A DNA stretch of 64,000 nt from an uncultured Erythrobacter sp. (GCA_947499505.1 CANMOQ010000001.1:974037-1038036), one strand, 5' to 3'. Shown: positions 40,290 through 50,030, numbered from the stretch's first letter. A program made the numbers and translations. Notes: generated by a model not told the origin, from the sequence alone.

Positions 40290-41636
40290 TTGGCCTATCC
40301 GACACTGACCAACAAACCCGGCGCGCTTGAAACAGCTGCTGCTATTCGTGCTGGTGAAATGAGCCCGGCTGAGGCGGTGGATGCCGCGATCATCCGAATT
40401 GAGCACTTTGATGGCCATGTGAATGCGCTGGCCGTGCCGGATTTTGAGCGCGCGAGTGAAGCTGCCCGCGCGCTCGACGGGGTGACACCGCGCGATGATC
40501 AGCCGCTGTTTGGCGTGCCGATGACGATCAAGGAAAGCTTCGACATTGCTGGCCTGCCCACATCCTGGGGGCACACGCAGTTTGCGGGCAATATCGCGAC
40601 GCGCGATGCGAAGCTCGTCGCGAAGCTCAAGGCCGCAGGCGTCATCTTTATTGGCAAAAGCAACGTGCCGCCCGATCTCACCGATTGGCAATCGAACAAC
40701 CCGGTCTATGGCCGCACCAACAATCCACATGATCATGATCGCTCACCCGGTGGATCCTCCGGCGGGTCTGCGGCCGCCGTCGCTAGCGGGATGGTGCCTT
40801 GCGAGTTTGGCACGGATATTGGCGGCTCTGTCCGCGTGCCGGCGCATTTCTGCGGGGTCTGGGGGCATAAGAGCAGCTGGGGCCTAGTCTCCAAGCATGG
40901 CCACGATCACCCAGCGATGAAGGGCAAAGACGGTCACGACGGCGCGCTGTCGATTGCCGGACCATTGGCGCGCAATGCCGATGATCTTGCCGCCCTGATG
41001 CGGATTGGTGCCTCGATGCCTCTTCGCGAAGGCGGAAAGCCGCTGAAACAATGCCGCCTGCTCGCGGTGCTCGATTTCCCGGATAGCCCGATTGACGATA
41101 GCGTGCGCGCGCCGACTGAGGCTGCGCTCGCGGCTCTAGAGGCCGCTGGTGTGAGCATCGACCGGAGCAGCGACCTGCTGCCCGATCTTGCTCAGCAGCA
41201 GGCGGATTACCTGCGGATGATGAACACCGCGATGGCGCGCGGTGCGCCCGCGCCCAATGGCAAACGGGCAACCGCGACCGACTGGTTTAACCTGCTGGAT
41301 GCGCAGGCCCGCAACGAGATCGCGTGGGAGCGCGTCTTTGAGAGCTATGACTTTGTCTTGGCCCCGCCCGCACCAGTGCTGGCCGTGCCGCACAGAGATG
41401 GCTCGATCTTCGATGCCACTTTGCACGTCAATGGCGCGGAGATGCCAGCGGGTGCTGGCCTGGCATGGGCGGGCCTTGCGACCTTCCCCAACCTGCCCGC
41501 AACATGCCTGCCCATCGGGTCTGGCACCGATCGCGGTGCGACCCTGCCGTGCGGAATGCAGGTAATGGGACCGCGCTGGTCCGATCTCGATTGCATCCAC
41601 GCAGCCAAAGCCATAGGCGAAATCCTGCACGGTTAG
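40290..41636 (+). CDS. Amidase, amidase-signature family
   Basis: A 448-residue hydrolase. The start is TTG 40290 (MAYPTLTNKP), with GAGGGG eight bases before; no in-frame ATG fits, so the start is unusual. The catalytic triad regions are visible: Lys in PMTIKESFDIAG near residue 78, and the signature GGSSGGSAAAVASGMVP with EFGTDIGGSVRVPAHFCGVW near 150-190. These enzymes hydrolyse amides to acids and ammonia. The substrate is unknown. It is followed 22 bases later by the PepSY-like gene. Confidence 0.9.
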   Translation: MAYPTLTNKPGALETAAAIRAGEMSPAEAVDAAIIRIEHFDGHVNALAVPDFERASEAARALDGVTPRDDQPLFGVPMTIKESFDIAGLPTSWGHTQFAGNIATRDAKLVAKLKAAGVIFIGKSNVPPDLTDWQSNNPVYGRTNNPHDHDRSPGGSSGGSAAAVASGMVPCEFGTDIGGSVRVPAHFCGVWGHKSSWGLVSKHGHDHPAMKGKDGHDGALSIAGPLARNADDLAALMRIGASMPLREGGKPLKQCRLLAVLDFPDSPIDDSVRAPTEAALAALEAAGVSIDRSSDLLPDLAQQQADYLRMMNTAMARGAPAPNGKRATATDWFNLLDAQARNEIAWERVFESYDFVLAPPAPVLAVPHRDGSIFDATLHVNGAEMPAGAGLAWAGLATFPNLPATCLPIGSGTDRGATLPCGMQVMGPRWSDLDCIHAAKAIGEILHG

Positions 41637-41658
41637 ATTCGCCCGCAAAGGACTTGGC

Positions 41659-42378
41659 ATGACCCGCAAAACCTGGATGCAGCGGCCTATGGGTACGTTG
41701 GCCAAATGGCACGTGTGGCTCGGTTGGCTCGTCGGTGTGCCGATTGTGATGTGGACCGCGACCGGCCTGTTCATGGTCGCCAAACCGATTGAGGAAGTGC
41801 GGGGCAATCACCTGCGCATTGAGACGCCCGAGCAACCCCTGATCCTGCCCGATAGCGAGCTTGCCACGAGCGAGGCGGCCCTCAAAGAAATGCGCGCCGT
41901 GATGCAGGATGGACGCGCGGTCGCGATCCTGACCGCGCTCGATGGCGCTGTGACCCGGGTCGATATGACTAGCGGAAAGCGCATCGCCCCGCTGGACAGC
42001 GCCCAGGCCCGCGCGATTGTGGCAGGGCGCATTGTCGGAGGAGACAAAGTGCGCAGCGTCGCCTTTTTCGAGGCCAATGAAGTCCCGTTCGATTTCCGCC
42101 GCCCCATGCCAGTGTGGCAGGTCGCGCTGGAGGATGGCGCGCATATTTACATCGGGCGCGAAACGGGCGAGATCGAGGCGGTGCGCACCAGCTGGTGGCG
42201 CTGGTTCGATTTCATGTGGGGCCTGCATATCATGGACCTGTCAGAGCGGGAGGACACCAGCCACCCGACACTGATCCTGTTCGCGGCCTTGGGCCTGATC
42301 GGCTCCTTACTTGGTTCCATCCTGATGTTCCGCAGGCGCAAAACCCGCCGCAGCGCGGACGCGGAGCCTCAGTCATGA
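41659..42378 (+). CDS. PepSY-domain membrane protein
   Basis: A 239-residue protein with an N-terminal helix (AKWHVWLGWLVGVPIVMWTA), typical of PepSY-associated TM proteins where the H-x-W-x-G pattern is conserved. A periplasmic part follows with a PepSY-like segment (WQVALEDGAHIYIGRETGEI), then RWFDFMWGLHIMDL and a C-terminal helix (LILFAALGLIGSLLGSILMF) with a basic tail. Such proteins occur in iron and redox contexts; the role here is not known. Its stop overlaps the start of the TRIC gene. Confidence 0.75.
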   Translation: MTRKTWMQRPMGTLAKWHVWLGWLVGVPIVMWTATGLFMVAKPIEEVRGNHLRIETPEQPLILPDSELATSEAALKEMRAVMQDGRAVAILTALDGAVTRVDMTSGKRIAPLDSAQARAIVAGRIVGGDKVRSVAFFEANEVPFDFRRPMPVWQVALEDGAHIYIGRETGEIEAVRTSWWRWFDFMWGLHIMDLSEREDTSHPTLILFAALGLIGSLLGSILMFRRRKTRRSADAEPQS

Positions 42379-43028
42379 ACGAGGAAATTCTCACCCCGGT
42401 TCTCGATATTCTCGATGTCGTCGGCATTGCGATTTTCGCCCTGTCTGGCGCGGTCATCGCTGCCAAGGAACGCCAGACCTTTGTGACTATGGCGTTCTTC
42501 GCGCTGGTCACAGGCGTTGGCGGAGGCACAGTGCGCGACCTTTTGATCGATGCGCCGGTGTTCTGGATCACGGACCCGTGGGTGGCGGCGATCTGCCTCG
42601 CCACGGCTTTGTTCGCCTGGTTCACCCCAACCCGGTTCTGGGAAGGCAAATTGTTCGATATCGCTGATGGCGCAGGGCTAGCCGCCTATGCGGTGCTGGG
42701 CGCGGCAAAGGCGACCGCCTACGGTATACCGCCTGTGCCCGCCGCGCTGATGGGCATCATCACCGGCTGTGTCGGCGGAATCATCCGCGATGTCGTGGCG
42801 GGGCGGCCATCTGTGATCATGCGGCCCGAGCTATACGTGACCGCAGCGGCGCTGAGCGCATCTCTAACGGTGACCGGAATGCTGGCCGCGCCGCATCTCG
42901 GTCTGCCCGATATGGCAGTTTGGGGAATTGCCTTTGCAGCGGGCTATGCGCTGCGCGTGGCGGCGGTCGTGTGGCATATCTCGCTGCCATCTTACCGAGA
43001 GAGCCTCACGAAAAAAGAGGCGGAATAA
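42375..43028 (+). CDS. TRIC-type cation channel family (UPF0126) membrane protein
   Basis: A 217-residue protein made of two similar three-helix halves, as in prokaryotic TRIC channels. Conserved segments are GIAIFALSGAVIAAKE near residue 17, GVGGGTVRDLLI near 47 and GCVGGIIRDVVAGRPSVIMR near 137. It overlaps the upstream PepSY-like gene by four bases, suggesting co-translation. The family conducts monovalent cations; physiological role in bacteria is little known. Confidence 0.88.
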   Translation: MNEEILTPVLDILDVVGIAIFALSGAVIAAKERQTFVTMAFFALVTGVGGGTVRDLLIDAPVFWITDPWVAAICLATALFAWFTPTRFWEGKLFDIADGAGLAAYAVLGAAKATAYGIPPVPAALMGIITGCVGGIIRDVVAGRPSVIMRPELYVTAAALSASLTVTGMLAAPHLGLPDMAVWGIAFAAGYALRVAAVVWHISLPSYRESLTKKEAE

Positions 43029-43074
43029 CCCGCCCCTCCCTTCAAATTTCAGACTGTAGCCGTCTGGCTCAGGC

Positions 43075-43893
43075 TTAGCCGCCGATGTCGCCATCCACGC
43101 GCTCGTCAAAGGTCTCACCCGGCAATGGTCCACCCGGATAGGCAGGCTGGGCTGAGCTCTCTGGCGTTGGCCGCACCACTGTCGCTTGATAGCGGCTGTC
43201 TGGCTCAGACATGCCGCGTGTACGGCGCGCCTCGATATAGCGATCATCGCTCAGCTGGCGATCATCCGCGTCCGTGGCAGAAGCGCCGGAGAAACCGCCG
43301 CCAAAGTCAACATTGCTGACCCGGCCATCATTGCCAATCTGGCAGGTGAAGCGATCGCCATTGTAGAGCGAGCCGGTTACACGCCAGCCCTCGCCCGTGC
43401 GGTCAACGCTGTCCACGCCTTCCACCCGCACATCGCGCTCAATCTGGCTCACACAGCGTGAGACGGCGTTGTCGATGCCAGAGCCGCCCTCATAGCGGCT
43501 GTCACCCCGGCGGCGATCGCGGTTGTCATAATCCCGGTCGCGCCGGTCATAGTCACGATCACGATTGCGGCGTTCGTTATTGCGAGAAGCCGAGTTAGCA
43601 ATAGCAGCGATCCCGCCGATAATCACCGCTCCGGCGATAAGGTCGCCCACGCCAACGCGGCGATGACGGCGGTACCCACGGCGATAGCCGCGATACCGGC
43701 GATAGCGGTGATGCTCCACCGTCTCTGCCTCTGGAGTAAAAAGGTCAAACGCAGGAGCGCTGGAAAACGCCCCGCTGGTCAGGCTGGTTGATGCTGGGCT
43801 GCTCGGCAGTTCAGCGGCGCTCGCTGGCGTTGCTGCCAGTGCGCTTGCGGCGGCCAAACCGGCCAGCACGCCAAGTGATTTCATATGGGCCAT
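43075..43893 (-). CDS. Arg/Tyr-rich exported protein
   Basis: ATG 43893 has a strong AGGAGGG upstream. The 272-residue product has a signal peptide (MAHMKSLGVLAGLAAASALA). A very basic block (HHRYRRYRGYRRGYRRHRRV) is followed by a short hydrophobic Gly-rich segment (VGVGDLIAGAVIIGGIAAIA) and a run of Arg/Asp/Asn (NRDRDYDRRDRDYDNRDRR). The C-terminal part has a Cys-bearing beta-rich domain (VSRCVSQIERDVRVEGV ... FTCQIGNDG). The gene at 44027-44578 has the same plan. Function unknown. Confidence 0.72.
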   Translation of the reverse strand: MAHMKSLGVLAGLAAASALAATPASAAELPSSPASTSLTSGAFSSAPAFDLFTPEAETVEHHRYRRYRGYRRGYRRHRRVGVGDLIAGAVIIGGIAAIANSASRNNERRNRDRDYDRRDRDYDNRDRRRGDSRYEGGSGIDNAVSRCVSQIERDVRVEGVDSVDRTGEGWRVTGSLYNGDRFTCQIGNDGRVSNVDFGGGFSGASATDADDRQLSDDRYIEARRTRGMSEPDSRYQATVVRPTPESSAQPAYPGGPLPGETFDERVDGDIGG

Positions 43894-44026
43894 TGGGGTC
43901 CCTCCTGTTGCGGATGAGCGTGCCACCAATCGCTCTGATCTGGATACGCGTATAGGCAGCCCAGGCTTACACTTGCCTGAACCGCCCATACGGTGGGTGG
44001 GTTCGTGTTATTCAAACTTCAGGCGA

Positions 44027-44578
44027 TCAACGCAGTCCGCGAATTTTGCGGAAGTTGACCTGCGGACGGTTGCCGCGCTCTACAAAGCAGGTGAACCTGC
44101 CCCGATCTGAGTAGCCCCGGCCATAGCCGCGTCCGCCTTCGACCACGATGCGGCCCTTAACCCGGAAGCCATAGCGGGTGCGTTCAACGTCCCGAATGTC
44201 GGTCACATCAGCGTAGCGGAAGCCTCCGAAACGGCGTGCCTGACGCTCTGCGGTGCGGACACAGCGTTCGACAGCGCGGCGCGGATTGCCGCGGTTGTAG
44301 CCAGCGCGGTGGTTGTAGCCATTGTTGTAACCGCGGTGGCTATCCCCGCGATAGCGGCGGTCACGGTAGTCGCGCTGTTTGTAGCGGTCCTTCTTGTCAA
44401 AGGCCCCTGCCACTGCGGCGATCCCGCCGATGATCAGTGCGCCGGCGATCACATCGCCTGCATCAATTTTGTTGTCATAGTCGCGCGCTTGCGCCGGAGC
44501 TGCTGTTGCCAGGGCCATCGCACCTGCGGCGACGGTCCCGAGCGTGCCCTTGGCCAACATTTTGGTCAATTTCGTCAT
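44027..44578 (-). CDS. Arg/Tyr-rich exported protein, paralog of its neighbour
   Basis: A 183-residue product with a signal peptide (GTLGTVAAGAMALATAAPAQ). It shares with the gene at 43075-43893 the segment D-V-IAGALIIGGIAAVAG, an Arg/Asp/Tyr-rich stretch and a C-terminal Cys pair (AVERCVRTAERQARRFG, then GRFTCFVERGNRPQV). The two are probably diverged duplicates; this one lacks part of the N-terminal region. Function unknown. Confidence 0.7.
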   Translation of the reverse strand: MTKLTKMLAKGTLGTVAAGAMALATAAPAQARDYDNKIDAGDVIAGALIIGGIAAVAGAFDKKDRYKQRDYRDRRYRGDSHRGYNNGYNHRAGYNRGNPRRAVERCVRTAERQARRFGGFRYADVTDIRDVERTRYGFRVKGRIVVEGGRGYGRGYSDRGRFTCFVERGNRPQVNFRKIRGLR

Positions 44579-44732
44579 AGGGTCTCATCCTCGGGTTGCG
44601 CCGAAACGGGGGTGTCCCGGCTACAAACCCCTTATGGATGATTCGCTATTGTCTAAGCCTGACTGACCCTTGCAGCGATTGTTCAGGTTTGTTCCGATTT
44701 ATCTGAACGTCATGATTTTCACCCTCGGTGGA

Positions 44733-46208
44733 TCAATCCAGTGCAGCCAGCACATCGCGTGTAAATGCGGCAATATCAAACCGCGTGCCGACCATATCCT
44801 CGCCCCGGCGCACGATCACGACATTGCGGGAAGGCACAACCACGACATTTTGCCCGCGGTTGCCCCGTGCAGCAAAGGCGTCGTCAGGGATACCCTCAAA
44901 CGCGTTTCCTTCAGGACGGCGGAACGTCCACCAACCCGCGCCGTATCCCCAGTCTGTGCCATCTGGTTGAGGGCCGGACGGGGTGGAGACGTATTCGCGC
45001 CAATTTTCAGGAAAACGCTGATCTCCGGTCCAATGTTTGCCCTTGTCGAGATACAAATGGCCCAAAGACATCAGATCGGCCCCCGATGCCCAGACCTGAC
45101 TGGAAAGGACATAGTTTCCCTGCCAGTCCCTCTCAATCGACGTATCAAACATGCCGAGCTGCTCGGCGAGCTCTTCAGGTTCCTTGTCGTCAATCCACTT
45201 CTGGATCGGTTCAATTGCCACAAGCGTATCGTTGTTCGCATAGCGAAACACCGTTCCTGGGTTGTGAACAATCGGCCAATTGCGCGCGCGTTCATCCACC
45301 GTCGTGCCGCCCCAATACAGAGGGTCGGTGCGATTGCCTGCTGTATCGGAATAGCGTCCGGTCGCCATCCGCAGCGCGTGGTCAATAGTAATCGCTGACC
45401 GAGGATCGTCTTCTCCCTCTCCCAGCCCCGCGCTTTGAGCAACATCCGCCGCGCCGTCCATGACAGCCATACCGATAAATGTCGCGGCAATGCTCTTTGC
45501 CACAGACCAAGTACGCTGCGGCGTATTACGGCTGTAGCCATCTGCAAAGCCTTCAAAGCGCACGCGTTTGTTCTGACTTATCAAGACCGCCGTGGTGCGG
45601 GAGCCTGCACCATACTTGTCACTGAAGGCCAATTGCGCAGTTTTCTGAAACCTGGCGTGGTCGCGCTCGATGATGTCCATCGTCTTGTCTCGCAAGGCCA
45701 CGGAAAGCCGCTCGCTCGATTCTACGATAGGTGGAGGAAGCACAGGTGACTGGAGCCGCATTTGAATGGTTTTGTCCGTCAAGTTGCCAAGATTCGTCCC
45801 CATGGGCAGAACCGCACAACCATTTCTACCGCGATACTCGGCAATCCTAGGCGGCATATCTTCGGCCCAAGTCACCTCGACATGGCGCACAAAACCAGCC
45901 TTTGGACTTTGAAACTCAATCGGTTCGCCCCGCACAATCTTATAAGGTAGATCGCGGATAATATCATCAAGCGGTGCCTGAATGCCCGTCAATTCCCACT
46001 CATGGATTTGCTCCGGCGTACGGCCCGAGCCGACGCGTTCGGAGTTCGCAATCCCGCTGCACAGCATCAACGCCTTGTACCCCGCCGCAAGCGCGCGGTC
46101 GTAGCGCGCATCCAAGCGTTCTTGCGCCGATTGTGCGGCTGCTGGAGCGGCGGAGAATGATGTGAGAGCGAGAGCCGCGCCTGCGGCGGCAATGAGCATA
46201 GTCTTCAT
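44733..46208 (-). CDS. Serine hydrolase, beta-lactamase-related (6-aminohexanoate-dimer hydrolase-like)
   Basis: A 491-residue exported protein (signal MKTMLIAAAGAALALTSFSA, then APAAAQ). The S-x-x-K motif is TWSVAKSIAATFIG near residue 240. The Tyr partner region and FRYANNDTLVAIEPIQKW lie near 345, and GYGAGWWTFRRPEGN with a late GNRGQNVVVVPSRNVVIVRRG resemble nylon-oligomer hydrolase EstB-type proteins. A DD-peptidase or esterase role is possible. The N-terminal 180 residues are a separate domain of unknown type. Confidence 0.85.
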   Translation of the reverse strand: MKTMLIAAAGAALALTSFSAAPAAAQSAQERLDARYDRALAAGYKALMLCSGIANSERVGSGRTPEQIHEWELTGIQAPLDDIIRDLPYKIVRGEPIEFQSPKAGFVRHVEVTWAEDMPPRIAEYRGRNGCAVLPMGTNLGNLTDKTIQMRLQSPVLPPPIVESSERLSVALRDKTMDIIERDHARFQKTAQLAFSDKYGAGSRTTAVLISQNKRVRFEGFADGYSRNTPQRTWSVAKSIAATFIGMAVMDGAADVAQSAGLGEGEDDPRSAITIDHALRMATGRYSDTAGNRTDPLYWGGTTVDERARNWPIVHNPGTVFRYANNDTLVAIEPIQKWIDDKEPEELAEQLGMFDTSIERDWQGNYVLSSQVWASGADLMSLGHLYLDKGKHWTGDQRFPENWREYVSTPSGPQPDGTDWGYGAGWWTFRRPEGNAFEGIPDDAFAARGNRGQNVVVVPSRNVVIVRRGEDMVGTRFDIAAFTRDVLAALD

Positions 46209-46255
46209 GATCGCAACACTAGCCCGCGCCGCCCAAAAGAAAAGACGCCAAGCAA

Positions 46256-46290
46256 AAAGGGCCGGCGGATCGCTCCGCCAGCCCTTTCGT
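46256..46290. terminator. Intrinsic terminator, possibly bidirectional
   Basis: AAAGGGC and GCCCTTT flank an inner GGCGGA-TCGC-TCCGCC stem, with a T-rich tail (CGTTTGTTT) on the plus strand and AAAAA on the other side. It lies between the serine hydrolase start and the end of the ribosomal cluster, so it fits best as the end of the minus-strand rplQ transcript. Confidence 0.6.
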
Positions 46291-46306
46291 TTGTTTGCGT
46301 GCCGGA

Positions 46307-46387
46307 GCCACCCGCTCCCTCCACCCTTCCACCCGGATTATCACGCCGGGTTACGATCCGGGTGGAAGGGTGGAGGGAGCGGGTGGC
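46307..46387. repeat. Perfect 32-base inverted repeat with 17-base loop
   Basis: The left arm 46307-46338 and the right arm 46356-46387 are exact reverse complements. The left arm begins GCCACCCGCTCCCTCCACCC and is strongly C-rich on the plus strand. It lies 21 bases downstream of the rplQ stop. It could end transcription, protect the 3' end or be a mobile palindrome. Confidence 0.9.
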
Positions 46388-46408
46388 GCAGCCCCAAGAA
46401 AAAGCGCC

Positions 46409-46837
46409 TTACGCCGCGACTTCTTCTTCGTCATATTCGTCGGACATAACCGGACCGCTGTCTTGGCCCTTGGCTTCTGGATCGCGCTCAACCAATTCGA
46501 TGATTGCGAGCTGCGCGCTGTCGCTGGCGCGGTAGCCAGCCTTGATCACGCGGGTATAGCCACCATCACGGTCGCTGTAACGCTCAGCCAGAACGTCAAA
46601 CAGCTTCTTCAACTGGGTCTCGTCCAGCAGACGCGACTGAGCCAGACGGCGGTTTGACAGGCCGCCACGCTTTGCCAGCGTGATCAGCTTCTCAACATAT
46701 GGGCGCAGTTCTTTCGCCTTTGGCAGAGTGGTCTGGATCTGCTCGTGCTTGATCAGAGCCGCTGCCATGTTGCGGAACAGAGCCTTACGGTGGCCCGACT
46801 TACGGCTCAGCTTACGCTGTGAAATTCCGTGACGCAT
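46409..46837 (-). CDS. rplQ: Ribosomal protein L17
   Basis: A 142-residue large-subunit protein. The N terminus [20 protein letters not shown] and [20 protein letters not shown] are typical, as is [20 protein letters not shown]. The C terminus has an acidic tail ([11 protein letters not shown]) beyond the common core. It is the last gene of the alpha operon, 81 bases after rpoA. Confidence 0.97.
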   Translation of the reverse strand: MRHGISQRKLSRKSGHRKALFRNMAAALIKHEQIQTTLPKAKELRPYVEKLITLAKRGGLSNRRLAQSRLLDETQLKKLFDVLAERYSDRDGGYTRVIKAGYRASDSAQLAIIELVERDPEAKGQDSGPVMSDEYDEEEVAA

Positions 46838-46918
46838 AATTCATATCCTTCGTTTGTAAGGGGCCCGTATTAGGTAGCCCGGTACTGGCGGCGCTTAAGG
46901 TGCGCCGCCGGAACCTGA

Positions 46919-47974
46919 TTAACCCAGCAGCTCTTGCTCGAGCTTCTTGGCCATTTCTTCGATGTTCTCTGGTGGCCAGCCTGGAATGTCCATGCCGAGG
47001 CGCAGACCCATGCTGGAGAGAACTTCCTTGATCTCGTTAAGCGACTTGCGGCCAAAGTTTGGCGTACGCAGCATCTCGGCTTCTGTCTTTTGAACCAAAT
47101 CACCGATGTAGATGATGTTGTCGTTCTTAAGGCAGTTGGCAGAGCGGACCGACAGTTCCAGCTCGTCGACCTTCTTGAGAAGGTAACGGTTGAGCTGGTT
47201 CGCATCGTCTTCTTGCGGCTGAGCGGCTTGACCGATCATTGCGCTTTGCGGCTGCGGAATGCCATCTTCGAAGTGGACGAACAGGGTCAGCTGATCCTGA
47301 AGAATGCGAGCAGCATAGGCCACGGCATCTTCCGGGGTCACAGTGCCATCGGTTTCAACCGTCAGGCTGAGCTTGTCATAGTCAAGCTCTTGACCAACGC
47401 GGGCGTTTTCAACCTTGTAGCTGACCTGACGGACTGGCGAATACAGCGAGTCAATCGGGATCAGGCCAATCGGCGCATCAACCGGACGGTTCTGAACAGC
47501 AGGCGTGTAGCCTTTGCCCACGTCAGCGGTCAGCTCCATGTTGAGCGTCGCGCCTTCGTCCAGGTGACACAGGACCAGGTCCTTGTTCATCACTTCGATG
47601 TCGCCAGACACAGCGATGTCACCGGCGGTGACTTCAGCTGGACCAGTCGCAGAAAGCTGCAGACGTTTCGCGCCTTCGCCTTCCATCTTCAAAGAGATTT
47701 GCTTTGCATTCAGCACGATGTCGGTCACGTCTTCGCGCACACCGGCGAGCGACGAGAATTCGTGCAGTACATTTTCAATCTTGATCGAGGTGATCGCTGC
47801 GCCCTGCAATGAGGACAACAGTACCCGGCGCAACGCATTACCGAGTGTCAGACCAAAGCCGCGCTCAAGCGGCTCAGCAACGAATGTCGTCTTGCGAGAC
47901 TTATCGCCGCCTTCCTTGATTTCGAGAGCGTTGGGTTTCTTAAGTTCCTGCCAGTTCTTCGTATTGACGGACAT
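46919..47974 (-). CDS. rpoA: RNA polymerase alpha subunit
   Basis: A 351-residue subunit. The N-terminal assembly domain shows [20 protein letters not shown] with [20 protein letters not shown], the universal alpha signature. The C-terminal domain that binds UP elements and activators spans about residues 265-340 ([20 protein letters not shown], then [20 protein letters not shown]). It lies between rpsK and rplQ as in most proteobacteria. Confidence 0.98.
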   Translation of the reverse strand: MSVNTKNWQELKKPNALEIKEGGDKSRKTTFVAEPLERGFGLTLGNALRRVLLSSLQGAAITSIKIENVLHEFSSLAGVREDVTDIVLNAKQISLKMEGEGAKRLQLSATGPAEVTAGDIAVSGDIEVMNKDLVLCHLDEGATLNMELTADVGKGYTPAVQNRPVDAPIGLIPIDSLYSPVRQVSYKVENARVGQELDYDKLSLTVETDGTVTPEDAVAYAARILQDQLTLFVHFEDGIPQPQSAMIGQAAQPQEDDANQLNRYLLKKVDELELSVRSANCLKNDNIIYIGDLVQKTEAEMLRTPNFGRKSLNEIKEVLSSMGLRLGMDIPGWPPENIEEMAKKLEQELLG

Positions 47975-48095
47975 GGATTTCCCCTAATTCGCTATGCAGC
48001 GGTTCAAATTATCGGCGGGCCTTGGCGCTTTCGCGAACTGCGCTTTGGCCGCCGGGTTGTTGCGATGGCCACCTGGGCCACCGAACTGGGACGGT

Positions 48096-48485
48096 TTAGA
48101 CGCGGCGCCGCTTAGACGGACGAACGCCGTTGTGCGGGATAGGCGTCACATCGCGGATAGATGTGATGTTGAAGCCGACAGCTGCAAGACCGCGCAAAGC
48201 GCTCTCACGGCCAGAGCCTGGGCCCTTCACTTCGACTTCCAAAGTGCGAACACCATGCTCAGCGGCTTTCTTGCCGGCATCATCGGCGGCAACCTGGGCT
48301 GCATAAGGCGTCGATTTACGGCTACCCTTGAAGCCCATCATGCCTGCACTGGACCAGCTGATCGCATTGCCTTGTGCATCGGTGATGGTGATCATCGTGT
48401 TGTTGAAGCTGGCGTTGATGTGAGCAACACCGCTGCTGATATTCTTTTTGTCGCGTTTTTTGACCCGACCTGGTTCGCGTGCCAT
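48096..48485 (-). CDS. rpsK: Ribosomal protein S11
   Basis: A 129-residue small-subunit platform protein. Conserved blocks are [40 protein letters not shown] and the C-terminal [18 protein letters not shown]. It follows rpsM by 61 bases and precedes rpoA by 121. Confidence 0.98.
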   Translation of the reverse strand: MAREPGRVKKRDKKNISSGVAHINASFNNTMITITDAQGNAISWSSAGMMGFKGSRKSTPYAAQVAADDAGKKAAEHGVRTLEVEVKGPGSGRESALRGLAAVGFNITSIRDVTPIPHNGVRPSKRRRV

Positions 48486-48546
48486 TTGGCTAAATCCTTT
48501 AACTCGTCAGAAGGTAAAAGCTCGCTTGGGAAGACCCAAGCAAGGC

Positions 48547-48915
48547 TTACTTCTTCTTGCCGGCGATCGGCTTGGCCTTACCCTTGCGGGTCCGGGCGTT
48601 GGTGTGAGTGCGCTGACCGCGCACAGGCAATCCATTACGATGACGCAGGCCGCGATAAGACCGAAGGTCCATCAGGCGCTTGATGTTCATCGCGGTGTTG
48701 CGACGCAGGTCGCCTTCGACGGTGTGATCAGCGTCAATCGTCTCACGGATACGCAGAACTTCTTCATCAGAAAGGTCTTGCACACGTGCAGAGTGATCAA
48801 TGCCAAGCTTGTCAGCGATTTTCACGGCGGTCGTGCGACCAATGCCGTGAATATAGGTAAGCGCGATAATAACACGCTTATTTGTAGGGATGTTCACCCC
48901 AGCAATACGAGCCAC
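48547..48915 (-). CDS. rpsM: Ribosomal protein S13
   Basis: A 122-residue protein of the small-subunit head. [30 protein letters not shown] and the basic tail [20 protein letters not shown] are diagnostic. It begins the alpha-operon part of the cluster after an unusual 407-base gap and the SRPBCC-like gene. Confidence 0.98.
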   Translation of the reverse strand: MARIAGVNIPTNKRVIIALTYIHGIGRTTAVKIADKLGIDHSARVQDLSDEEVLRIRETIDADHTVEGDLRRNTAMNIKRLMDLRSYRGLRHRNGLPVRGQRTHTNARTRKGKAKPIAGKKK

Positions 48916-49322
48916 TTAATTCTCCATGCTCCACAGGGACATGAGCGCGACATGCAACCCACCCCTATCTCAACGCTTCATTTAAGATTTGCGTTGCCGC
49001 CCAGACGATCTGACAAATGCCAAAACCGCTTAAACGGCAAAAAGCCCGGTTGGCATCCAATCAATAAGGCTACCTGCCGGACTCGGTTCGAAAATCTCGA
49101 ATGAAGGGCGCGCTTAAGACGATTCGCGCAGCGCGTCAACCGCTAGCAAATCATAGCGCGACAATCGGACGAAATAGTTCGTCCGGTGGAACAGTTTAGC
49201 GGCAAAATTGCGCAGGCCATGCCCGCTTTGCTCGCTTGTGATGCTTTGCATTTTAGCGCGCCGCGGGCGCAAGGTCAAAACTGGGCCTGCGAACCTGCGG
49301 AAAACTAGCCTTCGCGCTGCCC
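48916..49322 (-). promoter_or_regulatory. 407-base gene-free leader upstream of rpsM
   Basis: No ORF is credible here. On the minus strand there is a perfect 8-bp hairpin (CGGACGAA/TTCGTCCG with loop ATAG-type, at 49166-49185) and a second possible stem at about 49015-49050 (GCCAACCG with CGGTTTTGGC). It probably holds a promoter and leader for rpsM-rpsK-rpoA-rplQ, separate from the spc operon. Confidence 0.4.
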
Positions 49323-50030
49323 CTAACTGGCGCTTTCGACACCATCAAGAAAGTCATCGCCAATCGCGCTGGCGCCCTCGTCCGCCTCATCTGCTGGGCC
49401 TTCTGGGCGTTCTTCAGCGCTTTCGTCCGCGCTCTCTTCCTCGGTCACGTCATCAGCATCCTCGCTGGCGGTTGCCGGACCGGAGACCATGCCAAGGCTT
49501 TGCGCGAGGCCAGACAATTGCTGGGTCATCACCCCGCCAACCGCTTCGGAGATCTCGCCGATCTTATAGCGCATGGAGCCGCCGACATTGTATTCCCAGA
49601 CGATCTTCGTGCCTTCCTCGACCTCGCTGATCGCGACGGTCAAAATGCCGGTCACTGGCTCGCTTTGCAGCGGGCCCAGTGCTCCCTGCATCCGCAATGC
49701 GCGCTCTGGATAGGCCTGGATCACCCGCATGTGCTCAACGCTACCCTCGAGCGTGATCTTTTCGGGGTCGGGATCTTCGGGAATGCGCTCGCAAAAGCAT
49801 CCGCCTGCCTGCGGCGTAATGGTGAGGTTCGCAGAATCGCCAGACCATGTGTGCGAAGCATTCCACCAGCGCGCAGGCGAAATCAGCGCCAGCCAGACCG
49901 CTTTGGGGTTGGCCTCAACCACCGCCTCATCGCGGGTCACAAAGCTATTCTCGCTGGTCGCAATCACTTCAGCAGCAACCGGCTGAGCCGCCAACAATGC
50001 CGCCAAACCAGCCAAAACTACGCGCATCAC
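49323..50030 (-). CDS. Exported SRPBCC-type (START-like) protein
   Basis: A 235-residue product with a signal peptide (MMRVVLAGLAALLAAQPVAA). The core (EAVVEANPKAVWLALISPAR, then WWNASHTWSGDSANLTITPQ, then ILTVAISEVEEGTKIVWEYN) matches the ligand-binding SRPBCC fold. The last 50 residues are strongly acidic (ASEDADDVTEEESADESAEE). Its place between adk and rpsM, inside the ribosomal cluster, is unusual. Ligand unknown. A second Met (50027) is an equal start. Confidence 0.75.
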   Translation of the reverse strand: MMRVVLAGLAALLAAQPVAAEVIATSENSFVTRDEAVVEANPKAVWLALISPARWWNASHTWSGDSANLTITPQAGGCFCERIPEDPDPEKITLEGSVEHMRVIQAYPERALRMQGALGPLQSEPVTGILTVAISEVEEGTKIVWEYNVGGSMRYKIGEISEAVGGVMTQQLSGLAQSLGMVSGPATASEDADDVTEEESADESAEERPEGPADEADEGASAIGDDFLDGVESAS

